Shown here one piece after another: positions 21,971 to 30,202 of a stretch of 40,225 nt of DNA. Every line of letters starts with the position of its first letter. Position 1 is the stretch's first letter. Source of the stretch: a virus; IMG/VR virus record IMGVR_UViG_3300009537_000059, positions 1 to 40,225 of that record; one strand, 5' to 3'. The notes beneath the pieces were generated by a model that was not told the origin of the DNA, searched no databases, and was given only the letters and a program-made list of their open reading frames with translations. Both the position numbers and the translations under genes were made by a program.

Positions 21971-24532
21971 TTATCTCCCGCCGCCTGTGGGTCGTCCAAA
22001 TGCACCACCCCTACGAATTCTCTCCGCCTCTGCTTCTGCTCCTTGTCTTGTAAGAGATTCACGGATCTCTTCATTAAGTGGTTTATATGTTGGAACAGGT
22101 TCATAGGTTCCTTCTTGAACTGCTTGTTCGGCTTGCTGTTGGCTGGTCTGCCATATAAAATAGTATAGACCATTAAGTTTGGTTGTCCAACCCCCACGGC
22201 TAATATCATGTGATATTCCATTCACAAGAAAGACCCCATGCTCTCCGTAAACTTTCGGAAGTTTATCAACCTTAAAGCAATCCCAAAATGCAATACCTGA
22301 GATTCCCATGATAGTCAATTGTAATGTGATTTCTGTAGCTATGGGAGTTATGTAATTATTAGATATTTCGGGATGACGAAGTGCATGAGCTGTAATTTTT
22401 CCTTTCATTGTTGACGCTAGCTGGATATACCATTTCAACTCGTCATTGAATTTTCTGAGCTCCTGAGAAATTTCGCTGAGTTCTTCGTCCCTTCTGCGCT
22501 GCTGTTCATATTGTGCATCACGAGCATTTTCTCGTGACTGAGCAGCATGCTCTCTATCGGTCTCTATTGTTCTTCCCAATTGAGCCAACCGTTCTCTACG
22601 ACGAACTATGGCTAAATCATTAATAGACTTCTGTAATACATCAAAAAGACCATCAGTGCCAAGAATATGTCCGTGTCTATCAGGCCCAAAAGCAACTGAG
22701 CGGCGAGCGCCAATGGTTGTTCCACCAAAATCTTGGTCTCCGCGGGATCGAGCAGAGATCATTACCGATGTTTTCATTTCATCAGAAAAAGAAGCATCAA
22801 AATTCAGCTCCAACAATTCTCCTTCAGTTCCTTTGTTGAAAATGTATGGTTCTGGAATGTTGGGATAATCAGGAAGAACAGCGGATCCGCCGCGGTCAAA
22901 GATATATACTTTCTTGGTTTCTTCGTCAAAGCCAATATCTAACTTCCAGAAGTTAGCAGTTGCGTTATTCACTCTTCTTAATAATGCTGCCATGCCATCA
23001 TAGAAAGTCCTTTGATTGAGAAACGATTCCTTAATTGCCTCTACATTCAAGTATACTCCTTTCGATAGGTAGCCCTTGCTCTCAGCTGACCCGGCTGCGT
23101 CAGCAAAAATTTGAACAGGAGACCCAAACAACGGCGGGTCTTCACCATGTTCTGCATCTGCGTCCACCGCTTGTTTATTTACTATAATCAGTGTTTTGTA
23201 GTCGGTAGAAGTCAAAATGGGATGATTGCCAACTTCTGATTCTCCTGGCCTTTGATTATTTTTGACCGCAGCATCATAAATTGGTTGTCCAATAGAAGTG
23301 AACAAATCTATCTCTGAGTTAACTGCTTGCTCATGAATAAGAGCAAACATGCTTGGAATAATGTTATGTGTAAAGTAATTCCAAGACACAAACACATATT
23401 GGTCAGCTTCTAATTTTGATCCCAAGCCGAGACCAACACTACCTGGTCGGCGGCTTCCACCAGTCCTGGTTCGGTGCCTATGAAAAGCATCTATTACTGG
23501 CGGCTGTCCTGCGGAATCTGTAATTTTGTTTGTTTGATATTGTTCGGTTGCCATTCCTACTTCCGCGTCCAGCGTTCCACCCTCTTTGAAAAATTCTTCA
23601 ATGGTATCCAAATACTCATTCTTATCTTCTTCATCTAACTTTATTCCTAAATCGGATACCAAGCTATGATGTGTAGCACCATAAATGACTTCGCCGGTGC
23701 TGACGATTGTTGTTGTGCAATTATATGTGTTATCGGGTTGGAGATTGATAGTTGAATTGGTGACCTTACCTATAAAAATGTCATAATTACCATTGTTATT
23801 AGCGACAACCGGATCCAAACCACCTTCACCATCTACAACTGCAAGTCTACCACCATGTTCATATTGAGCGAGTTTGACCACCGCATCACCTTGTCCAAAA
23901 TCAAAAGGACGCAATGGTTCTGTATTGACTCTATTAGAGATAATGTGACCAAAATCTATAACAACATAACGACCAAAAAGAAGAAAGTGATTTCTGAGAA
24001 AGTTGAGCTGTGTAGCATTATAACATTTCCATGAAACTACAACTTCCACAACATCATTGATGCCTTTGTAATTGACCGAAACGTTTGTGATGCCAGGTAT
24101 TGGATGCTTTCCTTCTGCGGGCACTTCTTCCCGCGTATCAGGACTTTGTGTGGACTGAATTGGTCTGCGGCGAAATCTCTGGCCTTCTGGGGCGCTGACT
24201 TCTGTAGTAGTGATACCTACTTCAAGCAATCCAGTAAATCCAGTAGTTGTTTCTGTTGTAAGACCTGGGGTATCATAACCAAATCCTACTACATCTCGAT
24301 TTCCATAAGTCAATTCAAACAAATTTCCCTCTAATTCTTGGTCCGTAATGCCATGTAGACCCATACTAAAGAATCGGTAATGCTCGTTCGGGTCTTCAAT
24401 GGCAGAAGTCATGCGCACAAACGGAGTGATTGTGGGCGTTGGTACTGCCAAGCTACCTCTTTTTCGTTTGTTGAGTTCTGCTTTGACGAAATCTCTCAAA
24501 GCATTAATTGCGGGATAGGTTCTTCTAGCCAT
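21971..24532 (-). CDS. Baseplate hub-like structural protein
   Basis: 853 residues. The N-terminal half is beta-rich with GFGYDTPGLTTETTTGFTG and VNYKGINDVVEVVVSWKCYN. Around residues 640-720 lies a long charged coiled coil (RRRERLAQLGRTIETDREH... RRDEELSEISQELRKFNDEL). The C-terminal part (TEITLQLTIMGISG, FLVNGISHDISRGGWTTKLNGLYY) resembles the last domain of tail hub proteins (gp27/gpD type), where a 'F.V....H.i...gWtT...g' motif is usual. Start and stop are coupled to neighbours. It is placed after tape measure, tube-cap-like and LysM-type genes, as expected for a hub. The assignment rests mainly on context and the C-terminal motif. Confidence 0.65.
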   Translation of the reverse strand: MARRTYPAINALRDFVKAELNKRKRGSLAVPTPTITPFVRMTSAIEDPNEHYRFFSMGLHGITDQELEGNLFELTYGNRDVVGFGYDTPGLTTETTTGFTGLLEVGITTTEVSAPEGQRFRRRPIQSTQSPDTREEVPAEGKHPIPGITNVSVNYKGINDVVEVVVSWKCYNATQLNFLRNHFLLFGRYVVIDFGHIISNRVNTEPLRPFDFGQGDAVVKLAQYEHGGRLAVVDGEGGLDPVVANNNGNYDIFIGKVTNSTINLQPDNTYNCTTTIVSTGEVIYGATHHSLVSDLGIKLDEEDKNEYLDTIEEFFKEGGTLDAEVGMATEQYQTNKITDSAGQPPVIDAFHRHRTRTGGSRRPGSVGLGLGSKLEADQYVFVSWNYFTHNIIPSMFALIHEQAVNSEIDLFTSIGQPIYDAAVKNNQRPGESEVGNHPILTSTDYKTLIIVNKQAVDADAEHGEDPPLFGSPVQIFADAAGSAESKGYLSKGVYLNVEAIKESFLNQRTFYDGMAALLRRVNNATANFWKLDIGFDEETKKVYIFDRGGSAVLPDYPNIPEPYIFNKGTEGELLELNFDASFSDEMKTSVMISARSRGDQDFGGTTIGARRSVAFGPDRHGHILGTDGLFDVLQKSINDLAIVRRRERLAQLGRTIETDREHAAQSRENARDAQYEQQRRRDEELSEISQELRKFNDELKWYIQLASTMKGKITAHALRHPEISNNYITPIATEITLQLTIMGISGIAFWDCFKVDKLPKVYGEHGVFLVNGISHDISRGGWTTKLNGLYYFIWQTSQQQAEQAVQEGTYEPVPTYKPLNEEIRESLTRQGAEAEAERIRRGGAFGRPTGGGR

Positions 24533-24828
24533 TATCCAATGATTCTGCTTCTTGCTGGTATCCTTAGTTGTGTGCCAGGCTTGACGTGCATAGTGCCGTC
24601 AGCAAGTCCGTTGACCGATGCAAGGACGTACCACAATGAGGGAAGTCCATAGTATTTTGCCGCAAGCGAGTCAAGTCGGTCTGCGTCACCGGCGGTAATG
24701 ATTGTGTCATCTTCGGCAGGGCGTATTCTGGTTGGTATTGTGTTGCGGTAAACTTCAGAGCCTTGCTTACGCAGTTGCTGTGACCCTAAAATTTTCTTGA
24801 GTTGAGACACATATCTCTTGACTGCCAT
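24532..24828 (-). CDS. LysM-type baseplate protein (tail protein X / gp53-like)
   Basis: 98 residues. After a basic N-terminus (MAVKRYVSQLKKILG), residues about 45-95 form a LysM-like module: DADRLDSLAAKYYGLPSLWYVLASVNGLAD, then MHVKPGTQLRIP. This single module is typical of phage baseplate proteins that clamp the hub (P2 gpX; the LysM part of T4 gp53). Its stop overlaps the ATG of the hub-like gene. A lytic role is unlikely because there is no catalytic domain. Confidence 0.75.
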   Translation of the reverse strand: MAVKRYVSQLKKILGSQQLRKQGSEVYRNTIPTRIRPAEDDTIITAGDADRLDSLAAKYYGLPSLWYVLASVNGLADGTMHVKPGTQLRIPARSRIIG

Positions 24829-24832
24829 TATC

Positions 24833-26755
24833 TTACTCCTTTATGGGTTCCAGGTAGCCATAAAAATTAGAGAGAGCCGACATTGCGTTCTTCTCAATGA
24901 CTTCAAAAGTGACCGCCATCTGTATGCGCTGTGGTACTTGCGATCCCTCTGTGGTCTCCCAAGAGGCTCCGTCGTCAATGGTGTGGACCAAATTTGAGAT
25001 GTAGCCTGGCTGACTGCTATAAAGGTCACCAATGGTGAGCCGAACGACGGGCGGCGCCATGAAGCCGTCAGTAGTGTATTTTGCTGGATACATCAGTCCA
25101 GTGAGTGTGTTGACTTTGCGCCATACATGGTCAAGTTCATCAGGTGACCACGCATTTACATAGAGGTTGAAACTCAAATTGCGAGTTGCACCTAAATAGA
25201 CGATGTTGCGTTCAATCCTACCGATATAGCGAGTTGGTGAGTATTCACTGGTGACCGTTTCAACTAATCCGTCCAATATGGCTCTAAACGGAATGAGGCG
25301 ATTGTTCGTCACATCCAAAAAGTGCACTTTGATGTAGTCTTGTATCTCTTCACCAACAGGAGTCTTGACGGGTGACAAGCCCGCGGTCCCTTCGATTGCG
25401 TCACGCATGTTGAGCAAGTCGTGGTAGTAGCCTGGCCTCTTGTTCGTGCGATAGAGGCTCTTACGAAACTCTTGTGCCTTCTCGTAGGTGTCAATGCCTT
25501 CAAACTGCATGACGTTCTCCAGCGTGATGCCGCCTTCGATGCCGCGGCGCGCGAGCTCGTTGGCCCAGCTCGGCTTCCTGTCTCTGAGCTGCACGAGCTG
25601 CTCTGCGAGCTTGGCGGCAGTGTCTGCGGCTGCAGCACGAGCGACCGGCGGGAGCGTCTGTGCTGGGTCACCAGCGTAGCGCACTGCGAGGCTGCGGTTC
25701 ACGTCGGACAGGACTGACGGCGGCACCGGCTCAGGAGGACCGATGGCAACGGACTGCTGGAAGTCAGCCAGGCTGGTGAAGCTGCTGAGCTTGCTGATGC
25801 CTCCAAGACCCAGGAGGTTGCGCACTGCTGCTGCGATGCCCAGGCCTACGATCTTGTCTACGAGCTCTGACGCGACTGACGGCAGTGCGAGAGCAGGGCG
25901 TCCAGCCACAGGCTGTCGGTCCAGGTAGGTCTGTGCGTCGTCTGCTCCGGCCAGGTCGGGGTTGAAGTAGGGCTGCACGTCACGGAAGTCACGCGTGCTT
26001 GGCAGTGGTGCTGGTCGCAGGATGTTGCCGATCACGTTCGGGAGGCCGAGGATGCTTGCTCCCAGGCCGAGCACGTTGAAGGCGTCCACCAACACGTCCA
26101 GCTCTCGGGAGAGTGACGCACGCCTTCCCTGCCACAGCACGCTGGCGTAGTAGCGTCCGTCCACGTCGAGCTCCGGTCGCTCGTTGACCTGCAGCGTGCC
26201 GTCGAGGCTCTGGAAGGCTGCGGTCACGGTGCGGCCGAGCACGGTGGAGCCCAGTACGTCGAGCAGGGACGTACGTGCGTCAGTGCCGACGATGCGTGCG
26301 GTCGCCTCTGCAGCGGTCTGCGTCTGCAGGCGTCCTGCCAGGCCCACGAGCGGGGTGCTTGCAGGAGAGCGCGCCGGGTCGTTCACGATCACGTCGGTCT
26401 GGTCGAAGAGCTGGCGCTTGAAGTGCTCGTAGGGTGCTACGTTCTTGAGCACGAAGGTAGGATCGATGAAGCGAGTCTCGCTGATGGCGTTGGAGAGCTG
26501 CAGGATCTCCTGGTTGAGCAGGAACTTGATGCCTTGAGGCGCAGTCATCAGCTTCGTCATGCGTGACAAGTCCGTCAGCGTGCGGTTGACCGGCGCGATG
26601 CGGCCGTCACCCTGACCCTGTGTGATGTTCGGGTCGCCGGGTCGGCGCACGATGATCGGGTGCAGGTCAGACGACTCCTTGGACGGGAATCTCTGGCTGC
26701 TGTAGAGCTCGTCTACTCTCGCGTTGAAGCGCTCCTCAAGGTTGCGGAAGGCCAT
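24833..26755 (-). CDS. Baseplate protein with tail-tube-like C-terminal domain (tube cap, gp48/gp54-like)
   Basis: 640 residues. The N-terminal two thirds are low-specificity (helical and Ala/Leu/Arg-rich). Residues about 490-640 contain PFRAILDGLVETVTSEYSPTRYIGR, RNLSFNLYVNAWSPDELDHVWRKVNTLTGLMYP, PPVVRLTIGDLYSS and IQMAVTFEVIEKNAMS. This is the tube-fold pattern seen in phage tail-tube initiator or cap proteins. It lies between tape measure and LysM genes, fitting the baseplate plug. The first about 460 codons are strikingly GC-rich (70% in the line at 26221) while the rest is not, so the gene is compositionally mosaic. Confidence 0.65.
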   Translation of the reverse strand: MAFRNLEERFNARVDELYSSQRFPSKESSDLHPIIVRRPGDPNITQGQGDGRIAPVNRTLTDLSRMTKLMTAPQGIKFLLNQEILQLSNAISETRFIDPTFVLKNVAPYEHFKRQLFDQTDVIVNDPARSPASTPLVGLAGRLQTQTAAEATARIVGTDARTSLLDVLGSTVLGRTVTAAFQSLDGTLQVNERPELDVDGRYYASVLWQGRRASLSRELDVLVDAFNVLGLGASILGLPNVIGNILRPAPLPSTRDFRDVQPYFNPDLAGADDAQTYLDRQPVAGRPALALPSVASELVDKIVGLGIAAAVRNLLGLGGISKLSSFTSLADFQQSVAIGPPEPVPPSVLSDVNRSLAVRYAGDPAQTLPPVARAAAADTAAKLAEQLVQLRDRKPSWANELARRGIEGGITLENVMQFEGIDTYEKAQEFRKSLYRTNKRPGYYHDLLNMRDAIEGTAGLSPVKTPVGEEIQDYIKVHFLDVTNNRLIPFRAILDGLVETVTSEYSPTRYIGRIERNIVYLGATRNLSFNLYVNAWSPDELDHVWRKVNTLTGLMYPAKYTTDGFMAPPVVRLTIGDLYSSQPGYISNLVHTIDDGASWETTEGSQVPQRIQMAVTFEVIEKNAMSALSNFYGYLEPIKE

Positions 26756-26767
26756 GTTCAGTCTCCG

Positions 26768-28951
26768 TTAGGCTGCTGTGTGCGTCATGCGTTGTTCACC
26801 GCGGCGTAGTGCTGTGGTGACGCGAGTGGTGTCCATCTGAATCGGTGGCGCCGTTCTGACCGCCTCGATGAGCTCGTCAACCTTTCGCTCCAGGGAAGCA
26901 GTGTCCAGAACGATGATCTGCTCAGCGCCCGCTGCAGCGGCTGCTCGCTGTTCGGCAGCCGCGGCTGCTCCGGCTGCTGTTGCGGTGTGCTCAGTTTCTT
27001 TGCGTTGGAACAGGCCGCCGATGGCTTTGCCGGCCAGATTTCCAACAATGGAACCTACTGCAATACCAACAGGACCACCAAAAGCTCCAAGCGTCACACC
27101 AGCAATTCTTCCAATAAGAGCAGGAGCCAACCCACCAACAATAGAACCAGCCAACCCACCAACATTTCTTGCGCCACCCTGGCCCCTTGCAAGAGCCATA
27201 ACATCCCCACCCGCTAAGGCTGCTCCTCCACCAATTGCACCTATAGTACCTGCGCCTCTTGCAAGTCTAGCCAAACCACCACCAGCCAAACCACCACCAG
27301 CTAACAAACTGGTAACGCGGCCGCCAACACCACCAATGGCTTTGACTGCGGCGGCGGCCGCTAGTGCGTTTAGTGCCAAACTGGACAAGTCAACATCTCT
27401 AACAAACCGCAAAGTGCTTGCTGCCAAGTTCTGTGCAAGGTCGCGGGCTCCTGTAATCTCTCCAGCTTCTGCCGGCGCAAGTGCACCTGCCCCTGCGGCG
27501 GCTCGGGCTGCAACTGTGCGGATTTGTTCAAAATCAACACCAAAAGTTTGCTCAAGTAGTTGTCTCTCAACTCGGCTGACGCTTGCTAAGTCACGGCCAG
27601 TTGAAGTGAAAGTATTGACAATTTCGTCAACCAACTCTGCTTGACGGCTTGGGTCATTTGCTAGTGCCAGCAAACCAATTGGATCAGCAATCTGGAAACC
27701 GAACTGACGAAGCCGTGCAATGTTCTGAATGAAGTTGTCGGGGTTCATTACAGAAGTTTCTGCAAAGTTGACTACTTTGTTTATGTCAAGTCCCAGGCGT
27801 TTTGCTTGTGCTACTGATTGAATGAGATTGTTTAGACTCTCTTCACTTGAAATTGCAAAGCTGGATGCGGCGGAAGCAACATCCGACATAAGAGAACCGA
27901 TAGGAATATCGTTTGCTCTAGCCAAATTCTCCATAAATTGTAGAGAGCTTGAAGTGAAATCTTCTGAGTGGTGCCCAACAACTTCTAAGAGTTCAAGGAG
28001 TGCTGCTGATTGATCGTTGCCAAGTCCATAAAGGGTGGTCAAGCGCAACTGCTTTTTGATTAACTCACCAGTAATTAGGTCAGTTCGACCAAACTCGTTA
28101 GCGAGAGATGCTACTGCAGCTGCCGCTTCTTCTGTGGTAACTACAACCCCGGTGCTAAGAGACTTTGCCCATCCCGAAATTCCCTCATCAACTAATGAGA
28201 AAGTTTGACCAATTCCCAGCTGTGCTCCTTTTCGGAGAGTCTCAAATGTGCGAAGTCCCACTGTGAGAGTAGCACCAAGAAGGACCGGCCAACTCATTAT
28301 TGTAGCTCGTATTTCTTCTGCTCTTCTTTGAATTGTTTTGGTTGAGATGCCAAATATTTTGTCACCCTGTTCTGCTTCTTGGCGCCGGCGCTCTTCTGCT
28401 TCTGCTTGATCCTTTTGAATATTAAGAGTTTTCGTAAGGATGTCTAGTGTGAGCTCATACTCCCCTCTTTCTTTTGTTGCCAATCCCGCAAGATTTTGTT
28501 GGAGAGTTTCTTTTTCAATTTGAATAACCAGAATATCTTTGTTTATATCTTCAATGTTTAACAAAGACCCCTCTTCAGTTCCTAATATAGAAGCCTGCTC
28601 CTCCAAAGACCCAAGTCTCTGGTCAGTAAGACTGAGAATGGCTCTGTTTGTTTCTAACCGTCTTTCTAGTGCTGTGCGGTCATCGCCTTGTCTAGTCTGA
28701 CTAATTTTTGTTTGAAGAACTCTTTGTTCTATCTCTAGATTTTCTTTGGATAGGAATAACTGTTGTGCGGCTGCGCCTCGCAAAAAATTGCGTTGCTCTT
28801 CATTAAGACCACGAATAGTTTTTGCACGATCCATAGCAAGTGACAACAATTCTCGGTCAGCTTCGACATTTGCATCCGCCGATTTTTGTTGTAATCTTGC
28901 TAAATCTTGTGCTAAGTCTGTTAACTTTTCGTATTCACGGGTATCCGGCAT
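26768..28951 (-). CDS. Tail tape measure-like protein
   Basis: 727 residues. Residues 1-200 are a long helical, coiled-coil region (LTDLAQDLARLQQKSADAN... RVLQTKISQTRQGDDRT). Residues about 220-270 and 530-690 are Gly/Ala-rich hydrophobic segments (LLAGGGLAGGGLARLARGAG, GGPVGIAVGSIVGNLAGKAIGG), the hallmark of tape measure proteins, which are ejected with the DNA and insert in the host membrane. The length would measure a tail of roughly 110 nm at about 1.5 A per residue (rule of thumb). It sits after the gp26-like/small ORF pair that may be tail assembly chaperones. The C-terminal 90 codons are GC-rich. Confidence 0.7.
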   Translation of the reverse strand: MPDTREYEKLTDLAQDLARLQQKSADANVEADRELLSLAMDRAKTIRGLNEEQRNFLRGAAAQQLFLSKENLEIEQRVLQTKISQTRQGDDRTALERRLETNRAILSLTDQRLGSLEEQASILGTEEGSLLNIEDINKDILVIQIEKETLQQNLAGLATKERGEYELTLDILTKTLNIQKDQAEAEERRRQEAEQGDKIFGISTKTIQRRAEEIRATIMSWPVLLGATLTVGLRTFETLRKGAQLGIGQTFSLVDEGISGWAKSLSTGVVVTTEEAAAAVASLANEFGRTDLITGELIKKQLRLTTLYGLGNDQSAALLELLEVVGHHSEDFTSSSLQFMENLARANDIPIGSLMSDVASAASSFAISSEESLNNLIQSVAQAKRLGLDINKVVNFAETSVMNPDNFIQNIARLRQFGFQIADPIGLLALANDPSRQAELVDEIVNTFTSTGRDLASVSRVERQLLEQTFGVDFEQIRTVAARAAAGAGALAPAEAGEITGARDLAQNLAASTLRFVRDVDLSSLALNALAAAAAVKAIGGVGGRVTSLLAGGGLAGGGLARLARGAGTIGAIGGGAALAGGDVMALARGQGGARNVGGLAGSIVGGLAPALIGRIAGVTLGAFGGPVGIAVGSIVGNLAGKAIGGLFQRKETEHTATAAGAAAAAEQRAAAAAGAEQIIVLDTASLERKVDELIEAVRTAPPIQMDTTRVTTALRRGEQRMTHTAA

Positions 28952-28961
28952 TATTTAACTC

Positions 28962-29189
28962 TTAATCTAATCCGGTAAGGAGGGGATTGACATTGGGATC
29001 GCGCTGATGCTTTTCAAGAAAGTCTCTCAATTCTTTCTTGGAGTTAGCTAAATTCAAAAGAATTTTTTTGAGTTCAGGATCAGCTGCCGACGCTCTTGCT
29101 AAAGCTCGTCGCTTTTCTTTCAGCACGGCATTAAATAGACCCACAATGATTTTGTCAATTAAACCTTCAGTGATTATTCCACGGGTCAT
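28962..29189 (-). CDS. Small helical virion-region protein with N-terminal ITE peptide
   Basis: 75 residues, mostly helical and basic in the first half (GLIDKIIVGLFNAVLKEKRRALARA), then PELKKILLNLANSKKELRDFLEKH. It opens MTRGIITE, an (L/I)xE sequence at residues 6-8 that could be a shortened prohead-protease target; this is weaker than in the genes at 36335 and 33640. It lies between the candidate frameshift ORF and the tape measure gene. Function unknown. Confidence 0.6.
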   Translation of the reverse strand: MTRGIITEGLIDKIIVGLFNAVLKEKRRALARASAADPELKKILLNLANSKKELRDFLEKHQRDPNVNPLLTGLD

Positions 29190-29193
29190 ATGT

Positions 29194-29424
29194 TTACCTT
29201 TTTCTTTTTGTGGTTCCTGGTTTTGGTTTACCTGTAGCCTTTTTGATTATATCTGCCTCTTTCTTAAGTGTATCTACCAATTCATTATGATAGAAATTTC
29301 TCAAGTATACTGGCATGTTGTAAGCAGCGTCATGATCGATGCCGCCTTTTGTCAAGTAAACTAATTCAAAGATTTGTTTGTGAACGCTAACCCTATATTT
29401 CGGACTCAGGCCAAAAAAAGTCAA
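29194..29424 (-). CDS. Small ORF overlapping gp26-like gene, probably reached by frameshift
   Basis: The frame has no ATG near its beginning. It opens at a TTG (29422-29424) just before a T7 run, an in-frame TAG lies six codons upstream of that TTG, and the nearest purine-rich site is about 20 nt away, too far. It encodes up to 76 residues with VHKQIFELVYLTKGGIDHDAAYNMPVYLRNFYHNEL and a basic tail KPKPGTTKRKR. The NMPVYLRNFY segment recalls small tail-assembly proteins found before tape measure genes. Most likely it is translated as a C-terminal extension of the upstream protein through a +1 (or -2) frameshift at 29413-29419. Confidence 0.6.
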   Translation of the reverse strand: MTFFGLSPKYRVSVHKQIFELVYLTKGGIDHDAAYNMPVYLRNFYHNELVDTLKKEADIIKKATGKPKPGTTKRKR

Positions 29425-30157
29425 CGCCGATTGGAACGGCTACTCTCCTCTCAGCCCCACAGTTCGGGCACTTATTGTCAATTGACAAATCAATGTCAGG
29501 ACTTACCGACTGATAGTGCCGACGAAAAGCTTTAGAATCACGAGACAGGAACTCGTTGTCAACAAAATCTCTGACAGACGTTGGATCATCATCACCGTCA
29601 ACTGCCACTATGATATGCTTCAATCGTGTAGTCAGTGTGCGGTCAACTTCAGCGTCAACCTTGCGTAGTTTGGCCACTTCTTCACCAATCTCGTTTTCAT
29701 CACCTTGAGTTAGAAGCTTGAAGGTGAGGGTTTTCTTTGATGTGGGAAGTCTAAACTCAAATTGGTTGACTCCCTTTGTCTTAGGCTCTTCAATCGCTTT
29801 GTCGTCAAACGCTGTCAGATCAATGCGCGTGTCTGAAATGACACCACAAGTAGCACAGGCAACCCGTGCATCATAATCTTTGCCATAACCTAACACTCTT
29901 GACGCAACCATGATTGCATTCTTGTCTCCAATGAGCAAATCATTGAAGTCAACGCTCTTATCTATAATCAGAGCTTCTAATAACCTATCAATAACCAAAC
30001 CCTTCTGAATCAGGTTCGTGGAAGTCAAAATATCTTCTTCCTTTGCTGTCAAATACTTCAACTCAATCTGACCTGATGCCAATGGGCTTGCTTGGTCGTA
30101 GTACCAACCGTGACTTGGTAAATCTATTGTTTCGGTTGGAAACTTTTTTTCTGTCAT
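29393..30157 (-). CDS. Baseplate assembly protein (T4 gp26 family)
   Basis: 254 residues. The start TIDLPSHGWYYDQASPLASGQIELKYLTAKEEDIL, followed by VIDRLLEALI, matches the T4 gp26-type base plate protein family. Two CxxC pairs (ACATCGVISD and KCPNCGAERRV) probably form zinc sites. It takes part in hub and tape-measure assembly in T4-like phages. The 3' end GVDFFWPESEI contains a T7 run where the frame of the next ORF begins. ATG 30157 has GGAGG upstream, and a TACTTATA box lies at 30192-30202. It stands where tail-assembly chaperones are found in other phages. Confidence 0.75.
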   Translation of the reverse strand: MTEKKFPTETIDLPSHGWYYDQASPLASGQIELKYLTAKEEDILTSTNLIQKGLVIDRLLEALIIDKSVDFNDLLIGDKNAIMVASRVLGYGKDYDARVACATCGVISDTRIDLTAFDDKAIEEPKTKGVNQFEFRLPTSKKTLTFKLLTQGDENEIGEEVAKLRKVDAEVDRTLTTRLKHIIVAVDGDDDPTSVRDFVDNEFLSRDSKAFRRHYQSVSPDIDLSIDNKCPNCGAERRVAVPIGVDFFWPESEI

Positions 30158-30191
30158 AACTTCATAACCTCCAATATGTAACTACTCCACT

Positions 30192-30202
30192 CTATAAGTA
30201 TC
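30192..30202 (-). promoter_or_regulatory. Candidate phage promoter box TACTTATA (gp26-like gene)
   Basis: The minus strand reads GATACTTATAG, 35 nt upstream of the gp26-like ATG, immediately after the SNF2 helicase stop at 30203. It would separate expression of the tail core from the helicase gene upstream. Confidence 0.5.

Noticed and set aside
26868-27644. 258-residue plus-strand open frame rich in Pro/Ala
   Set aside because: It is antisense to the Gly/Ala-rich part of the tape measure gene, where GC-rich codons remove stops on the other strand. It has no motif and no ribosome-binding site of note.
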